A stretch of DNA of 64,000 nucleotides from an uncultured SAR86 cluster bacterium (GCA_902594515.1 CACJML010000002.1:192911-256910); one strand, 5' to 3'; counted from the stretch's first letter, positions 34,507 through 43,519 are shown. Notes: generated by a model not told the origin, from the sequence alone. Translations and numbers: made by a program.

Positions 34507-35475
34507 TTAGAAATTACTTAGTCGCTTTGAAATAATCGCATCAGCTTCATCCATGATTTTATCGATTAATTCTTTGACGGTAGGAATATCATTAACCAAT
34601 CCAGCAACCATTCCGCAAGACCATGCGCCTGCATCCATGGTTCCTTCATGCATAATCTTTGGATAAACACCAGCAACTTCGTCAACAATATCAGCAAATG
34701 TTAACTGATCTCCAAGAGCTTTTTCTTTTTCCATTAAGCGCTCAACAGCATCATTATTCATAACTCTTTCGGTATTTGTTAGAGATCTCATAATTAGACG
34801 GGTATCCAGCTCTGATGCTCCAACTATGGCTTCTTTAACATTCTGATGAACAGGAGCATCTTGTGTAGCTATAAATCTTGTGCCCATGTTCATTCCTTCA
34901 GCTCCTAGCGCCATTGCTGCCACTAAACTTCTTGCGTCTGCCATGCCGCCTGATGCCACAAAAGGTATCTCAAGTTCGTCTGCTGCTCTTGGTAAAAGAA
35001 TAAAGTTAGGAATATCATCTTCACCAGGATGACCTCCACATTCAAAACCATCCACAGACACAGCATCACAACCAATAGATTGAGCTTTCAGTGAATGTCT
35101 CACAGAAGTACACTTATGGATAATTTTAATTCCCGCATCTTTAAGTGCAGGTAAATACTCAGCAGGATTTCGTCCCGCGGTTTCTACGATTGGGACGCCT
35201 CCATCAATAATTACATCAACTAGACCAGGATAATCAGGAGGAGTAAGTGATGGAAGAAATGTTAGATTCACTGCGAAAGGTTTATCGGTCATCTCTTTGC
35301 AACGCGCAATTTCATTAGCAAGTTTTTCTGGTGTTCCTTGAGTTAAACCTGTTATGGTTCCAAGTCCTCCAGCATTTGATACCGCAGCTGCAAGCTCGGC
35401 AAACCCAACATGATGCATACCACCTTGAATAATTGGATGCTCAATTCCAAACATTTCTGTAATTTTAGTTTTCAT
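34507..35475 (-). CDS. Nitronate monooxygenase / 2-nitropropane dioxygenase family protein
   Basis: The 322-residue FMN TIM barrel has 'EHPIIQGGMHHVGFAELAAA', 'AVNLTFLPS', 'HKCTSVRHSLKAQ', 'GCDAVSVDGFECGGHPGEDD' and the phosphate site 'PFVASGGMADARSLVAAMAL'. The motif order resembles class I nitronate monooxygenases and related enoyl reductases. It is a distant paralogue of the protein at 11903-12832. It is flanked by 9-15-base gaps in the catabolic operon. The substrate is uncertain. Confidence 0.87.
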   Translation of the reverse strand: MKTKITEMFGIEHPIIQGGMHHVGFAELAAAVSNAGGLGTITGLTQGTPEKLANEIARCKEMTDKPFAVNLTFLPSLTPPDYPGLVDVIIDGGVPIVETAGRNPAEYLPALKDAGIKIIHKCTSVRHSLKAQSIGCDAVSVDGFECGGHPGEDDIPNFILLPRAADELEIPFVASGGMADARSLVAAMALGAEGMNMGTRFIATQDAPVHQNVKEAIVGASELDTRLIMRSLTNTERVMNNDAVERLMEKEKALGDQLTFADIVDEVAGVYPKIMHEGTMDAGAWSCGMVAGLVNDIPTVKELIDKIMDEADAIISKRLSNF

Positions 35476-35484
35476 AGTTATTTC

Positions 35485-36546
35485 CTAATTAATTGAAGTA
35501 ATTTTTATTTCATCAGAATTTAATGGCAGAACAATCAATGTTCCATCCTTAGAGAACGTCCATTTATCTTTTGGCCTAACTTCATTGACTCCTCTTAAAT
35601 GTACTCTTTCCATAATTGATATTCTAGGATAGGGAACATGATGATAGAAGACTAAGTGATCGACATTAGCTTTATTTGCAATATCTGCAGCCTCTGTTGG
35701 CGTCGTATGATAAGTAACAATATCTTTCATAACAGTAGCTGCTTGAGGTCGACCTGCATTCATTAAGGGTTTATGCATCATTTCTAGAATATGATTTGCT
35801 TGGTTTTCATGAAAAAGAACATCGGCATCTTTAGCTCCATCAATAACCTTTTGGGTATATTTGGTATCTCCACTTAGTACAATTGAACGTCCCTTGTACT
35901 CAAACCTAAAACCAACTGCTGGCACTGGGTCATGCTCAACTTCGAAGGCAGTGACCTTTAAATCATTTTTATTATAAATAACAGGCTCATCAAGGTTGAT
36001 GGTGTAAGGATCAAATCCAGCCACTTCGATGGGAGCAATCTCATTACCATGATGCTCATTTCTAAATTTATAATCCAATGCATAAGTAGCTTCAAATCCC
36101 TCAGTAACACTAGAAACGCCCTCAGGACCAAAAACTTTTAATTTACTCTGTCTTGAAGCCGTCACCCAGTTCATGAGATGCAGCTCAGCTAAGTCAGCAA
36201 TATGATCAGAGTGCAGATGCGTCAAGAAAACAGCTTTAACTTTTTGTACATCAATCCCCCAATTCATCAAATTAGCAGAGGCACCATCACCTATATCAAC
36301 AATAAAATATTCATCACCAGCCTTAATGAGAACGCATGTCTGTGCAGCTCCAGGTGAGGCCAACGGTGGTCCTGAACCGCATACTAGTGCAGATAATGCA
36401 TCATCGGGAAGCTCTGTAGTGGCATTTACTGCATTATTTAAAGCCGTCATCATAATTCTATCTTGAACCATAGGTAGTCGTGTTAGAACATTTACTAAAA
36501 TAAAAAGAATGAAGATGATAGCAGCTAAATATTTTAAAAGTTTCAT
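35485..36546 (-). CDS. Metallo-beta-lactamase-fold hydrolase, membrane-anchored
   Basis: The 353-residue protein has a leading hydrophobic anchor ('YLAAIIFILFILVNVLTRL') and the MBL metal motif 'LTHLHSDHIADLAEL' (HxHxDH). Further ligands are 'VEHDPVPA', 'LSGDTKYTQ' and 'VFYHHVPYP'. The 'GSGPP' and 'CVLIKAGDEYFIVDIGDGA' openings match RNase Z-like/arylsulfatase-type MBL hydrolases. It should act in the periplasm given the anchor. Next to a sulfatase and DUF4345 gene it may cleave a sulfate, phosphate or carboxylic ester (inference). Confidence 0.87.
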   Translation of the reverse strand: MKLLKYLAAIIFILFILVNVLTRLPMVQDRIMMTALNNAVNATTELPDDALSALVCGSGPPLASPGAAQTCVLIKAGDEYFIVDIGDGASANLMNWGIDVQKVKAVFLTHLHSDHIADLAELHLMNWVTASRQSKLKVFGPEGVSSVTEGFEATYALDYKFRNEHHGNEIAPIEVAGFDPYTINLDEPVIYNKNDLKVTAFEVEHDPVPAVGFRFEYKGRSIVLSGDTKYTQKVIDGAKDADVLFHENQANHILEMMHKPLMNAGRPQAATVMKDIVTYHTTPTEAADIANKANVDHLVFYHHVPYPRISIMERVHLRGVNEVRPKDKWTFSKDGTLIVLPLNSDEIKITSIN

Positions 36547-36549
36547 AGT

Positions 36550-36927
36550 TTAGGACTCCTCTGAAATTCTTGACCCAGCAAAGATTAAAAATAAACCTAC
36601 AATTATTTCAATAGCAATTGAAGGGAGTGCAAATGCAGCTCCATGAAGAACTGTTGAGAGGATTCTATACAAAGCTGCCACAAGCAAGAGCATTGAAGGT
36701 GCATAAAGCCAATAGCGTTTCTGTTTGATTACGCCGATTAAGGTCATTGCGCCAATTGTGATAAAGAAACTCCCTACATCGCCAATTTGAGTACTTAACC
36801 CCGCTCCATCTAACAGAGGCATGCTGAGCGATGCCGCCGCTGAAGATGGATCAATGATCCAGCGCAAACCCATTAGCAAAAAAAAGGCTCCAAAAAAACC
36901 TGCCAATACTCTTAAAAAATTTTTCAT
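36550..36927 (-). CDS. DUF4345-like small membrane protein
   Basis: The 125-residue protein has four hydrophobic helices ('VLAGFFGAFFLLMGLRWIID', 'IGDVGSFFITIGAMTLIGVI', 'LYAPSMLLLVAALYRILS', 'IAIEIIVGLFLIFAGSR'). The pattern 'GDVGSFFITIGA' corresponds to the conserved Gly-rich segment of DUF4345 proteins, which have no known function. It is enclosed by a sulfatase (9-base gap) and an MBL-fold gene (3-base gap), so it is operonic. Confidence 0.7.
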   Translation of the reverse strand: MKNFLRVLAGFFGAFFLLMGLRWIIDPSSAAASLSMPLLDGAGLSTQIGDVGSFFITIGAMTLIGVIKQKRYWLYAPSMLLLVAALYRILSTVLHGAAFALPSIAIEIIVGLFLIFAGSRISEES

Positions 36928-36936
36928 TTTTACTCC

Positions 36937-38589
36937 TTAGTTAGACCAATAAATATATTCATCCTGCTCTTCAATGTTTTGACCCTCATATTTATCTATT
37001 AAAACTGGTAATTCTGTACTTGAGGGGAACAATGGGTCTTTTTGTTCCGAATTAAATTTTGCTAATAAGTTTTCTAGAAGAACTCTTTCTTCAGGATTGC
37101 TGTCAATTAAATTATTTTTTTCTAATGGGTCTTGATCGGTATTAAATAACCATCTCATATTTTCTTTTTTGCTGATTAAGTATTTCCAGTTTTTATGCAA
37201 GACCGCTTGATGATTTCCAGATCGCCAATAGAGGGTTTCATGCGGGTTTGAAGATTTCTCCCTTTTGATGAATGGAAGTAAGTCTACTCCATCAATCTCC
37301 CTATCCGTTGGTATTGAAGCATTTGCAGCAGAAGCAATTGTCGAGAAAATATCAAAGTGATGGATTGGTTTTTCAAATTTTAAACCTGCATCAATTTGAT
37401 CAGGCCAACTTAAGATAAATGGAACTCTGATACCACCCTCAAAGAAACTTATTTTCCAGCCACGAAATGGTTTATTAATATCATCTAATTCAACATAGTT
37501 TGCGCCACCATTGTCACTGGTAAAAAAAATAAGAGTCCTGCCATAGATATTTAACTCTTTTAATTTCTTAACAATCTGTCCAACGCTTCTATCAAGCGCA
37601 TTAATCATTCCTGAATAAACTTGTAAATTATGTCCTGACATATGACTCATTTGCTCTACATCGCTTCTCAATGCTTGTAATGGATTATGAATTGCCCAAT
37701 GGCTTAAATATAAGAAAAAAGGTCTATTTTTATTTTTTTCAATAACTTTGATTGCTTCATCAGTATAGTAATCAGTGACATATTTTTCTGGAGCAAAAAG
37801 ATCACCACCGTTAAACCTTGCGGCATATTGACTGCCTGACCAAACCATCTTATCAATCCTTCTATTTAATTTTGCATTAACAACGTTTGGATGATCTTCT
37901 GGTAAATATGAAGTACCTGCTAAAGTTAAAGAATCATCAAACCCTTGATCAATCGGAGACATTCCAGACGAGTGGCCTAAGTGCCATTTCCCTATGTGAG
38001 CAGTGTAGTAACCTGCTGTTTTTAGGGTCTCTGCAATAGTAATTTGATCTGAAGGCATACCCTGATCCATAAATGGAGGGAGATTCATAGCAATCTCATT
38101 ATCGATTCTTGCCCTAAGGCCTCTATCATCCTCCTCAAGAAGCCAACGAATAACTAAATTACGCGAATCAGGAATTGGAGTGAACTCAAAACCAAATCTT
38201 GTGGCGTACCTTCCAGTTAGAATTGATGCCCTTGATGGAGCACATGTTGCATTTGCTGCATAACCTTTTTCAAACCAAACGCCATTCTTTGCTAACAAGT
38301 CAATATTTGGCGTCTTCAGGGAGCCATCAGCAGCGCCACCATTATGTAAAGAAATATCGTTATACCCAAGATCATCAGCCAAAATTAAAATAATATTTGG
38401 TCTAGTATCACTTTCATCTAATCTCTTTAAAGGTCCTTCAGACCAATCTGTAGGTATATTATCTTGGATGGGATTTATAATATTAATAATTTTTGGTAAA
38501 CCCCAAACAATTAGGTTTACTTTGTATTCCCAGAGCAACAGTCCAGATATTATTATTATTAAAACAAAGGTGAATAATTTCTTAAGCAT
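36937..38589 (-). CDS. Type I sulfatase (formylglycine-dependent)
   Basis: The 550-residue arylsulfatase-family protein has an N-terminal hydrophobic anchor ('TFVLIIIISGLLLWEYKV'), metal site 'ILILADDLGYNDISLHNG', and the signature 'CAPSRASILTGRYATRFGF', whose Cys is the residue converted to formylglycine. 'GKWHLGH' and 'FFTSDNGGAN' complete the active site. It would remove sulfate from an ester outside the cytoplasm. A formylglycine-generating enzyme is needed and is not in this window. It overlaps the DUF2855 gene stop by 8 bases. The substrate is unknown. Confidence 0.92.
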   Translation of the reverse strand: MLKKLFTFVLIIIISGLLLWEYKVNLIVWGLPKIINIINPIQDNIPTDWSEGPLKRLDESDTRPNIILILADDLGYNDISLHNGGAADGSLKTPNIDLLAKNGVWFEKGYAANATCAPSRASILTGRYATRFGFEFTPIPDSRNLVIRWLLEEDDRGLRARIDNEIAMNLPPFMDQGMPSDQITIAETLKTAGYYTAHIGKWHLGHSSGMSPIDQGFDDSLTLAGTSYLPEDHPNVVNAKLNRRIDKMVWSGSQYAARFNGGDLFAPEKYVTDYYTDEAIKVIEKNKNRPFFLYLSHWAIHNPLQALRSDVEQMSHMSGHNLQVYSGMINALDRSVGQIVKKLKELNIYGRTLIFFTSDNGGANYVELDDINKPFRGWKISFFEGGIRVPFILSWPDQIDAGLKFEKPIHHFDIFSTIASAANASIPTDREIDGVDLLPFIKREKSSNPHETLYWRSGNHQAVLHKNWKYLISKKENMRWLFNTDQDPLEKNNLIDSNPEERVLLENLLAKFNSEQKDPLFPSSTELPVLIDKYEGQNIEEQDEYIYWSN

Positions 38590-39688
38590 TTTTTAGGTTT
38601 ACGATAATTCCTTCGTTTGGATTAATTTTTCCAGAAACTACTTCTTCGTATGTACTGATAAAGTTTTCTAAACCATCAATCTCTTTGATCTGCATCCAGT
38701 TATTGCTCTGCAGCGCTCTTGCAGTCATGAATAAGTTTGTTTTCTCAGCATAACCATCATGTCCCCAGTCTCCTATTCGTTTTTGAATATGAGCAGGGGC
38801 AAAAAAGAATTCAGTCCTTTCTCTTAACATTGCTTGCCCGAGTGCATCTTCAGCAGTTGTTTTATTATCCCAATGAGTCATCCCAACCGTAAGGCACTTA
38901 AGCATGTTGTCTGCGAGCTTGTCATGCAGGGTTCCCAAGATCGCTCGATTACCTGCCATGTCTACCATTACAGTGCCTTGTGAATAATCAATTTTTTCTA
39001 GTTGATCATAATTAATGACCTCATCGTAACAACCGAGATCTTCAACAAATTTTGAGTTTGTTACAGAAGTCAATCCAACTACTTTTGGTGAAATTTTTGA
39101 ATCTGCAAGGCCTTGAGCCAAGCCAATAGCCGTCTTGCTCGAAGCACTTATAATGATTATCTGTGATGCACCTAGATATTGGTCTTCCTCTAAGGAGTCA
39201 CATAAACAAAAAGCAGTAATATGAAGTGGAAACAAAAGCGCTCTGATTGGATCCATTGATGGGTCATAGTTGCTTTCACCTTTAAGTCTTAGATAGTTAT
39301 TGTATACGGGAGGCAGCTCTTTTCGATGAGCTTTGCCATCACTAAAGCTCTGATCAGAAATTTTGACTGGGCTTAAGACCAGTGAATCTGCTGCAGGAAA
39401 ATATCCAAATAACCTCTCACCAACATCTAGATTCTGATTATTTGATTCAACTATTTCTGCAAATCCCCACATGGGTATGCAACCCCAACCGTTGTCACCA
39501 TTTTGTGCAGCTGGAAAAAATTTCCAGTATCCAATTGTGTCTCCAGCAACTCCGTAGGTAACGTTATTAGCCGTAAATGCAAAGCTTTCAATTTTCAAAA
39601 GAATTTCTCCATCTTCAATAATTGGGAGATCTGCGTTAATAATTCTTGATTTTGTAAGGTCAGATTTAAAAGTTTGAAACTGATTCAT
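38582..39688 (-). CDS. DUF2855 family protein (MDR-like)
   Basis: The 368-residue protein has the DUF2855 pattern: 'LLKIESFAFTANNVTYGVAG', 'GDTIGYWKFFPA', 'GCIPMWGFAEIVES', then a nucleotide-binding-like half with 'QIIIISASSKTAIGLAQGL' and 'GTVMVDMAGNRAIL'. The overall arrangement is that of medium-chain dehydrogenase/reductase proteins without the zinc ligands. DUF2855 genes often occur in lipid and xenobiotic catabolic clusters, and no reaction is established. The family call is firm, the function unknown. Confidence 0.85.
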   Translation of the reverse strand: MNQFQTFKSDLTKSRIINADLPIIEDGEILLKIESFAFTANNVTYGVAGDTIGYWKFFPAAQNGDNGWGCIPMWGFAEIVESNNQNLDVGERLFGYFPAADSLVLSPVKISDQSFSDGKAHRKELPPVYNNYLRLKGESNYDPSMDPIRALLFPLHITAFCLCDSLEEDQYLGASQIIIISASSKTAIGLAQGLADSKISPKVVGLTSVTNSKFVEDLGCYDEVINYDQLEKIDYSQGTVMVDMAGNRAILGTLHDKLADNMLKCLTVGMTHWDNKTTAEDALGQAMLRERTEFFFAPAHIQKRIGDWGHDGYAEKTNLFMTARALQSNNWMQIKEIDGLENFISTYEEVVSGKINPNEGIIVNLKNA

Positions 39689-39694
39689 AATTGC

Positions 39695-40180
39695 CTAAAC
39701 ATTATTTTTTAAAATTGATAACCCAAAAAGAACCAATAAAATAATTGAAATATATGGTGCTCCCACTGAGCCTGGAGTCATTCCATAAGTGTAAAGACCT
39801 TGTACAGCTATTTCTTCTCTGATCAGTGGATAGCCAAAGGTTCTAAAAGCCCACTCAAATATCCATAACAAATACATCAGCGGAATCAATGCTCTGTACC
39901 TAAAAATAACTATCCAACAAACTATGCAAAATATAAGCTGAGCAAAGCCCCATAAAGAAAAAAATCTATAAATTAGGAGCATTGGATCAGGGTCGCCTGA
40001 TATTACTTGAAAATTTGCTATTTGATGAAATCCATATTGCTCAAACAGCATATGAATAATTGCTCGCCATGACATTAAAAGTGTAAAAAGAATAAATCCC
40101 CACAAGGCAAATCGATGTCCTTGAAAATTATTATCAGCAATTTTTGGCAGAATATTTTTAAAAGCTAAATTTGCCATCAT
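39695..40180 (-). CDS. Polytopic membrane protein of unknown function
   Basis: I do not recognise this 161-residue protein. It has four hydrophobic helices ('WGFILFTLLMSWRAIIHMLF', 'FSLWGFAQLIFCIVCWIVIF', 'ALIPLMYLLWIFEWAFRTFG', 'PYISIILLVLFGLSILKNN') with loops containing 'SGDPDPMLLIYRF' and 'YGMTPGSVG'. The gene begins 23 bases inside the upstream DUF1330 gene, with two adjacent ATGs at 40180 and 40177. It is part of the catabolic operon. A transport or sensing role would be guesswork. Confidence 0.68.
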   Translation of the reverse strand: MMANLAFKNILPKIADNNFQGHRFALWGFILFTLLMSWRAIIHMLFEQYGFHQIANFQVISGDPDPMLLIYRFFSLWGFAQLIFCIVCWIVIFRYRALIPLMYLLWIFEWAFRTFGYPLIREEIAVQGLYTYGMTPGSVGAPYISIILLVLFGLSILKNNV

Positions 40181-40661
40181 CCTTAATTTCGATATTGAGT
40201 TGTCCAGCTAAACCAGCTATTCGGTGTTTTTCACTTTCTAAATATTCTTCACTCGTTGCCATTTGATACATAGCTTTCCTGCTTGGATAACGTACAACTG
40301 CAACAACATCCCATAAATCCTCAACATCTCCAAGAATAAGTCTTTGAACTTCTCCAGCAAAAATTGGTTCAGCGCCTACCTTTGCTAAATGAGCAGTAAC
40401 TTCATTGGCATAAATGGTGTAAGCTTCCTCGCCAGTAAGATTGGTCTCTCTTCCATCTTCGTACTCAGCTTTATCTTTGAAGGTAAGAAGATTTACTGCC
40501 AGGAAAGACTCATCCTCTCCTAAAGCAAAACCTGCAATCTGAAGAGGAGTTGGTGAAACTGCATTTGTAAAGGAATTGGATTCGTTTGAATATGAAGTAT
40601 TGTTGATTAAAAAAAATATTAAGCCACTAATGATAACTAAGCCTATTAAGTACTTCTTCAT
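40158..40661 (-). CDS. DUF1330 protein with N-terminal membrane anchor
   Basis: The 167-residue protein has a signal anchor ('YLIGLVIISGLIFFLINNTS') and a ferredoxin-like DUF1330 domain: 'LAVNLLTFKDKAEYEDGRET', 'LTGEEAYTIYANEVTAHLAK' and 'VVRYPSRKAMYQMATSEEYL'. It is a close paralogue of the cytosolic copy just upstream. The duplication has put one version in the envelope and one in the cytoplasm. It starts within the upstream gene's stop (ATGA). DUF1330 belongs to the dimeric alpha/beta-barrel (EthD-like) group, and its activity is unknown. Confidence 0.85.
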   Translation of the reverse strand: MKKYLIGLVIISGLIFFLINNTSYSNESNSFTNAVSPTPLQIAGFALGEDESFLAVNLLTFKDKAEYEDGRETNLTGEEAYTIYANEVTAHLAKVGAEPIFAGEVQRLILGDVEDLWDVVAVVRYPSRKAMYQMATSEEYLESEKHRIAGLAGQLNIEIKDDGKFSF

Positions 40662-41071
40662 AGGTCTCCTTCTTTAATTTCTATATTCAGTTGACCTTCT
40701 AATCCAGCTGCACGGTGGGCTTCACTTTTTTGATAGTCAGGATCCATTAACATTTCAAGCATTGCCTTCCTGCTGGGATATTGTGCAATAGCAACACTGT
40801 CCCAAAGATCTTCAACCTCACCGATCATTAAACGACTTATCTTGCCACCAAAAACCAATTTACCTCCAATTTTTGCTAAATGTTTAGTTACCTCCTGGCC
40901 GTAAATTGAATAAGCCTCTTTGCCGGTAAGATCTGTTTCTCTTCCATCTTCATATTCTGCTTTTTTCTTGAATTTCAATAAATTCAACATAGCAATGGGT
41001 GTTTTAGTATCGCCTTCAAAAAAACCCTCCATTTGTGTTTGATGAGGACGTGTGTGATTTTTTACTTTCAT
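40658..41071 (-). CDS. DUF1330 protein, cytosolic
   Basis: The 137-residue protein lacks a signal and carries one DUF1330 domain: 'IAMLNLLKFKKKAEYEDGRE', 'LTGKEAYSIYGQEVTKHLAK' and 'AIAQYPSRKAMLEMLMDPDY'. It shares long blocks with the next gene, e.g. 'KAEYEDGRETDLTG.EAY.IY', so the two arose by tandem duplication. It sits 2 bases after a GST gene in the catabolic operon. Confidence 0.85.
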   Translation of the reverse strand: MKVKNHTRPHQTQMEGFFEGDTKTPIAMLNLLKFKKKAEYEDGRETDLTGKEAYSIYGQEVTKHLAKIGGKLVFGGKISRLMIGEVEDLWDSVAIAQYPSRKAMLEMLMDPDYQKSEAHRAAGLEGQLNIEIKEGDL

Positions 41072-41073
41072 GC

Positions 41074-41688
41074 TTACTCCCCCAAAGTGATTGCTTTTGC
41101 AAAAGCTGGTCTTGCTTTGATCCTTTCAACATAAGCCCTAATGTTACTCATGTCATCACCGACGCATCCGAGTCTATTAGCCATAAAACATGAGTGGCCA
41201 AGCATCAGATCAGCAGCAGAAAATTTACCAATTAAGTACTCTTTGTCAGCTAAGTTTTCATTAACGGGCACCAATGATTTGGTGAGTAAGTTTTTGGCTT
41301 GGTTTAAGACAGTCTCATCCCTTCGATCAGGTGGCAACAAAAGAGTCTGAACAACTATCTGATTCATTGGTGGCATTACCATACCCTCACAATAGTGATA
41401 CCACTGCAAGTAGTAGGGAAACTCAGCAGCATCTGAGCTGGGTTTTAATCCACCATTTTTATGGCGCTCCAGAATGTAATCAATGATAGCCCCGGATTCA
41501 AAAATTGATACCTCACCATCCTCTAATACCGGAACCCTACCCAGTGCATGCCTTGCTCTATGTTCTGGAGATTTTAGCCCCTCTTTTGTAAAAGGCATGA
41601 TATTGACCTCGTATTCCAAACCTAACTCCTCTAATAACCAGATCACTCGACCTGCTCTAGTTCCTGCAACAAAGTGAACTTTTAACAT
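41074..41688 (-). CDS. Glutathione S-transferase family protein
   Basis: The 204-residue GST has an N-terminal thioredoxin-like domain ('VHFVAGTRAGRVIWLLEEL', '[20 protein letters not shown]', with the cis-Pro and Glu-Ser that bind glutathione) and a C-terminal helical domain ('YLIGKFSAADLMLGHSCF', N-capping box SAAD). The catalytic residue is in 'GTRAGRV', not the usual Ser/Tyr pattern. It is the third gene of the operon, behind another GST. Together with a dehalogenase, glutathione-dependent handling of electrophiles is plausible (inference). Confidence 0.9.
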   Translation of the reverse strand: MLKVHFVAGTRAGRVIWLLEELGLEYEVNIMPFTKEGLKSPEHRARHALGRVPVLEDGEVSIFESGAIIDYILERHKNGGLKPSSDAAEFPYYLQWYHYCEGMVMPPMNQIVVQTLLLPPDRRDETVLNQAKNLLTKSLVPVNENLADKEYLIGKFSAADLMLGHSCFMANRLGCVGDDMSNIRAYVERIKARPAFAKAITLGE

Positions 41689-41700
41689 AATTTTTTCCCC

Positions 41701-42384
41701 TTATTTTTTAACCATTTTTTCAGCATTTTTTGCAAATTCTTTTGCTTTCTCATCGTCATCCAACATGCTTTCTATCTTAATAGGAACCTCAATGCCTTTG
41801 ACCATGCCTGGCTGTTCGTACATAGCTTTTATCCACCTATCTAAGTGATCAAGACCATCAACATTGATGCCGGACCATTTATGCGTTCGAACCCAGCACC
41901 AGTTTGCAATATCAGCAATTGAAAATTCTCCAGCCAACCATTCATTGTCTTTTAGATGTGTATCTAAAACTTCAAAAAGTCTTCTGCCTTCATTTTGATA
42001 GCGATCAATAGCAGGTTGAATTTTTTCTGGAAAATACCTAAAAAATACATTGGCTTGTCCCATCATAGGACCAACACCACCCATCTGAAACATCAACCAC
42101 TCAAGGACTTTAGCTTTTTTAGTAGGATCTGAAGAGATTAGTTTTCCTGACTTTTCAGCCAGGTATATCATAATTGCACCAGATTCAAAGATAGATAAGT
42201 TATCTGCACTCTTATCAACAATTGCAGGAATTCTCCCGTTGGGGCTAATTTTCAAAAAATCAGGCTTCTTTTGTTCGTTTTCCATGAGGTTAACAACATG
42301 AACCTCATAGTCCATATTTAAGGCTTCTAAAGTACATGAAACCTTGTGCCCATTAGGTGTGGGTGCTGTATAAAAATCGATCAT
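41701..42384 (-). CDS. Glutathione S-transferase (Ure2p/YfcG-like)
   Basis: The 227-residue GST starts '[20 protein letters not shown]', the form typical of the YfcG/YghU (Nu) class in which a Thr/Asn pair binds glutathione. '[20 protein letters not shown]' and '[10 protein letters not shown]' follow. The C-terminal domain has '[20 protein letters not shown]'. Members often have disulfide-bond reductase or peroxidase activity. It lies 2 bases after the dehalogenase gene, with a 12-base gap to the second GST. Confidence 0.9.
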   Translation of the reverse strand: MIDFYTAPTPNGHKVSCTLEALNMDYEVHVVNLMENEQKKPDFLKISPNGRIPAIVDKSADNLSIFESGAIMIYLAEKSGKLISSDPTKKAKVLEWLMFQMGGVGPMMGQANVFFRYFPEKIQPAIDRYQNEGRRLFEVLDTHLKDNEWLAGEFSIADIANWCWVRTHKWSGINVDGLDHLDRWIKAMYEQPGMVKGIEVPIKIESMLDDDEKAKEFAKNAEKMVKK

Positions 42385-42386
42385 GG

Positions 42387-43454
42387 TTACTCCTTAATAA
42401 AGTTTATTAAAATATTAGATAATTGTTTTGGCCTAGTCCACTGATAGAAATGGCCTCCTCCTATGTGAGGGGCACTTTTAGCATTGGGAGCCATTCTCAA
42501 CACATCTTTTTCAATGCCATTGGTTACAGGATCATCTCCAGCAAATACTGAAAGAAAAGGTAATGATGATGTAGCAAAAAAGTCCCTAGCTTTTTTTTGT
42601 GCCTCTAGAGACTGATCTGGAATAATGGGTACATGGCTTGGCATTGCTCTAGGACCCATCTTGTAAGAGGGATTTGGAAAGGGAGCTTCGTAAGCTTTTG
42701 CGAGATTTGTTCTAAATGGAGAGATGCTTTCTAAGCCAAGTTTAAAAAATAAATAGTGTCCTATAGCTGATAGCCTTGATCTCTTTTCCATCATCATTGA
42801 GTTGAGCATGCCTATTGGTAAATTTTTTGTGTCCCAGCAAAATTTTTGCCAATACATAAATTTCAAAGCCACATGATCTGATGCCCCATCAGCATCCATC
42901 TTTCTTACCTCTTTTGCCATACTGTAAGGTGTTAACTTAATTGAGCTCGCTCTAAATTCTTTAATTTGATCTATGACGTCTTGAGGAACATCTGGGTTGT
43001 ATGGTAATCCGGTATTCCCCATCGAAACTTTCTTAAACCGATGAGGAGCATTTGCAATCATTCTAAGACCAATTAGGCCTCCCCAATCTTGACCAAAAAA
43101 TGTCAGTTCTTTGAAATCATTAACTTCAAGCCAAGCTGACATCCAATCTACTTGATTTTGATAAGAGTAATCATCTCGGGCAGCAGGCTTATCCGATTTG
43201 CCATAACCCACAAGATCTGGAGCAATGACTCTTACTCCTGCGTCATTAAGAACAGGAATCATGCGAGCATAAAGATAGCTCCAAACAGGCTGACCATGCA
43301 TTGCTAATAAAACAGGACCATCCCTTGGGCCTTCGTCAATATGATGTATTCTTAAGGGAGTTCCATCGCTTGAAATTATCTCTGTGTATACTGGTTTAAA
43401 AGGATAATCCTTTATGCCCTCAAAACATTTATCAGGTGTACGTAAGACTTGCAT
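42387..43454 (-). CDS. Haloalkane dehalogenase (HLD-I-like)
   Basis: The 355-residue alpha/beta hydrolase has the DhlA/DhmA-type start ('[20 protein letters not shown]') and family motifs. The oxyanion loop is '[18 protein letters not shown]' (HGEP in DhlA), and '[20 protein letters not shown]' follows. The nucleophile Asp is in '[12 protein letters not shown]', with the halide-binding Trp next to it. The acid is in 'FAGDDPVT' and the His in 'GGGHFYQW'. It is about 45 residues longer than DhlA, mostly in the cap. It would hydrolyse carbon-halogen bonds in the cytoplasm. First gene of the operon, 14-15 bases after the predicted transcription start. Substrate and actual dehalogenation are unproven. 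Confidence 0.85.
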   Translation of the reverse strand: MQVLRTPDKCFEGIKDYPFKPVYTEIISSDGTPLRIHHIDEGPRDGPVLLAMHGQPVWSYLYARMIPVLNDAGVRVIAPDLVGYGKSDKPAARDDYSYQNQVDWMSAWLEVNDFKELTFFGQDWGGLIGLRMIANAPHRFKKVSMGNTGLPYNPDVPQDVIDQIKEFRASSIKLTPYSMAKEVRKMDADGASDHVALKFMYWQKFCWDTKNLPIGMLNSMMMEKRSRLSAIGHYLFFKLGLESISPFRTNLAKAYEAPFPNPSYKMGPRAMPSHVPIIPDQSLEAQKKARDFFATSSLPFLSVFAGDDPVTNGIEKDVLRMAPNAKSAPHIGGGHFYQWTRPKQLSNILINFIKE

Positions 43455-43474
43455 TAGTAATGAATCCCTAAGAC

Positions 43475-43503
43475 ATAATGACTATTGACACTATATATGT
43501 CAA
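43475..43503 (-). promoter_or_regulatory. Promoter of the catabolic operon, overlapping the TetR operator
   Basis: On the minus strand a perfect -35 TTGACA (43503-43498), 17-base spacer and CATTAT -10 (43480-43475) lie within and beside the operator. Transcription would start near 43468, upstream of the dehalogenase ATG at 43454. Confidence 0.65.
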
Positions 43504-43507
43504 TAGT
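43481..43507. promoter_or_regulatory. TetR operator (27-bp inverted repeat)
   Basis: The repeat is ACTATTGACA-N7-TGTCAATAGT, with two perfect 10-bp arms, and lies between the divergent dehalogenase operon and the TetR gene. Each arm contains the -35 hexamer of the promoter leading to one gene, so a bound dimer pair would block both. Confidence 0.85.
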
Positions 43508-43513
43508 TAATAT
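43485..43513 (+). promoter_or_regulatory. Promoter of the TetR gene, overlapping the operator
   Basis: Perfect -35 TTGACA (43485-43490), 17-base spacer and TAATAT -10 (43508-43513). The expected start is at or next to the TetR ATG at 43520, so the mRNA may be leaderless. Confidence 0.65.
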
Positions 43514-43519
43514 ATTTTG

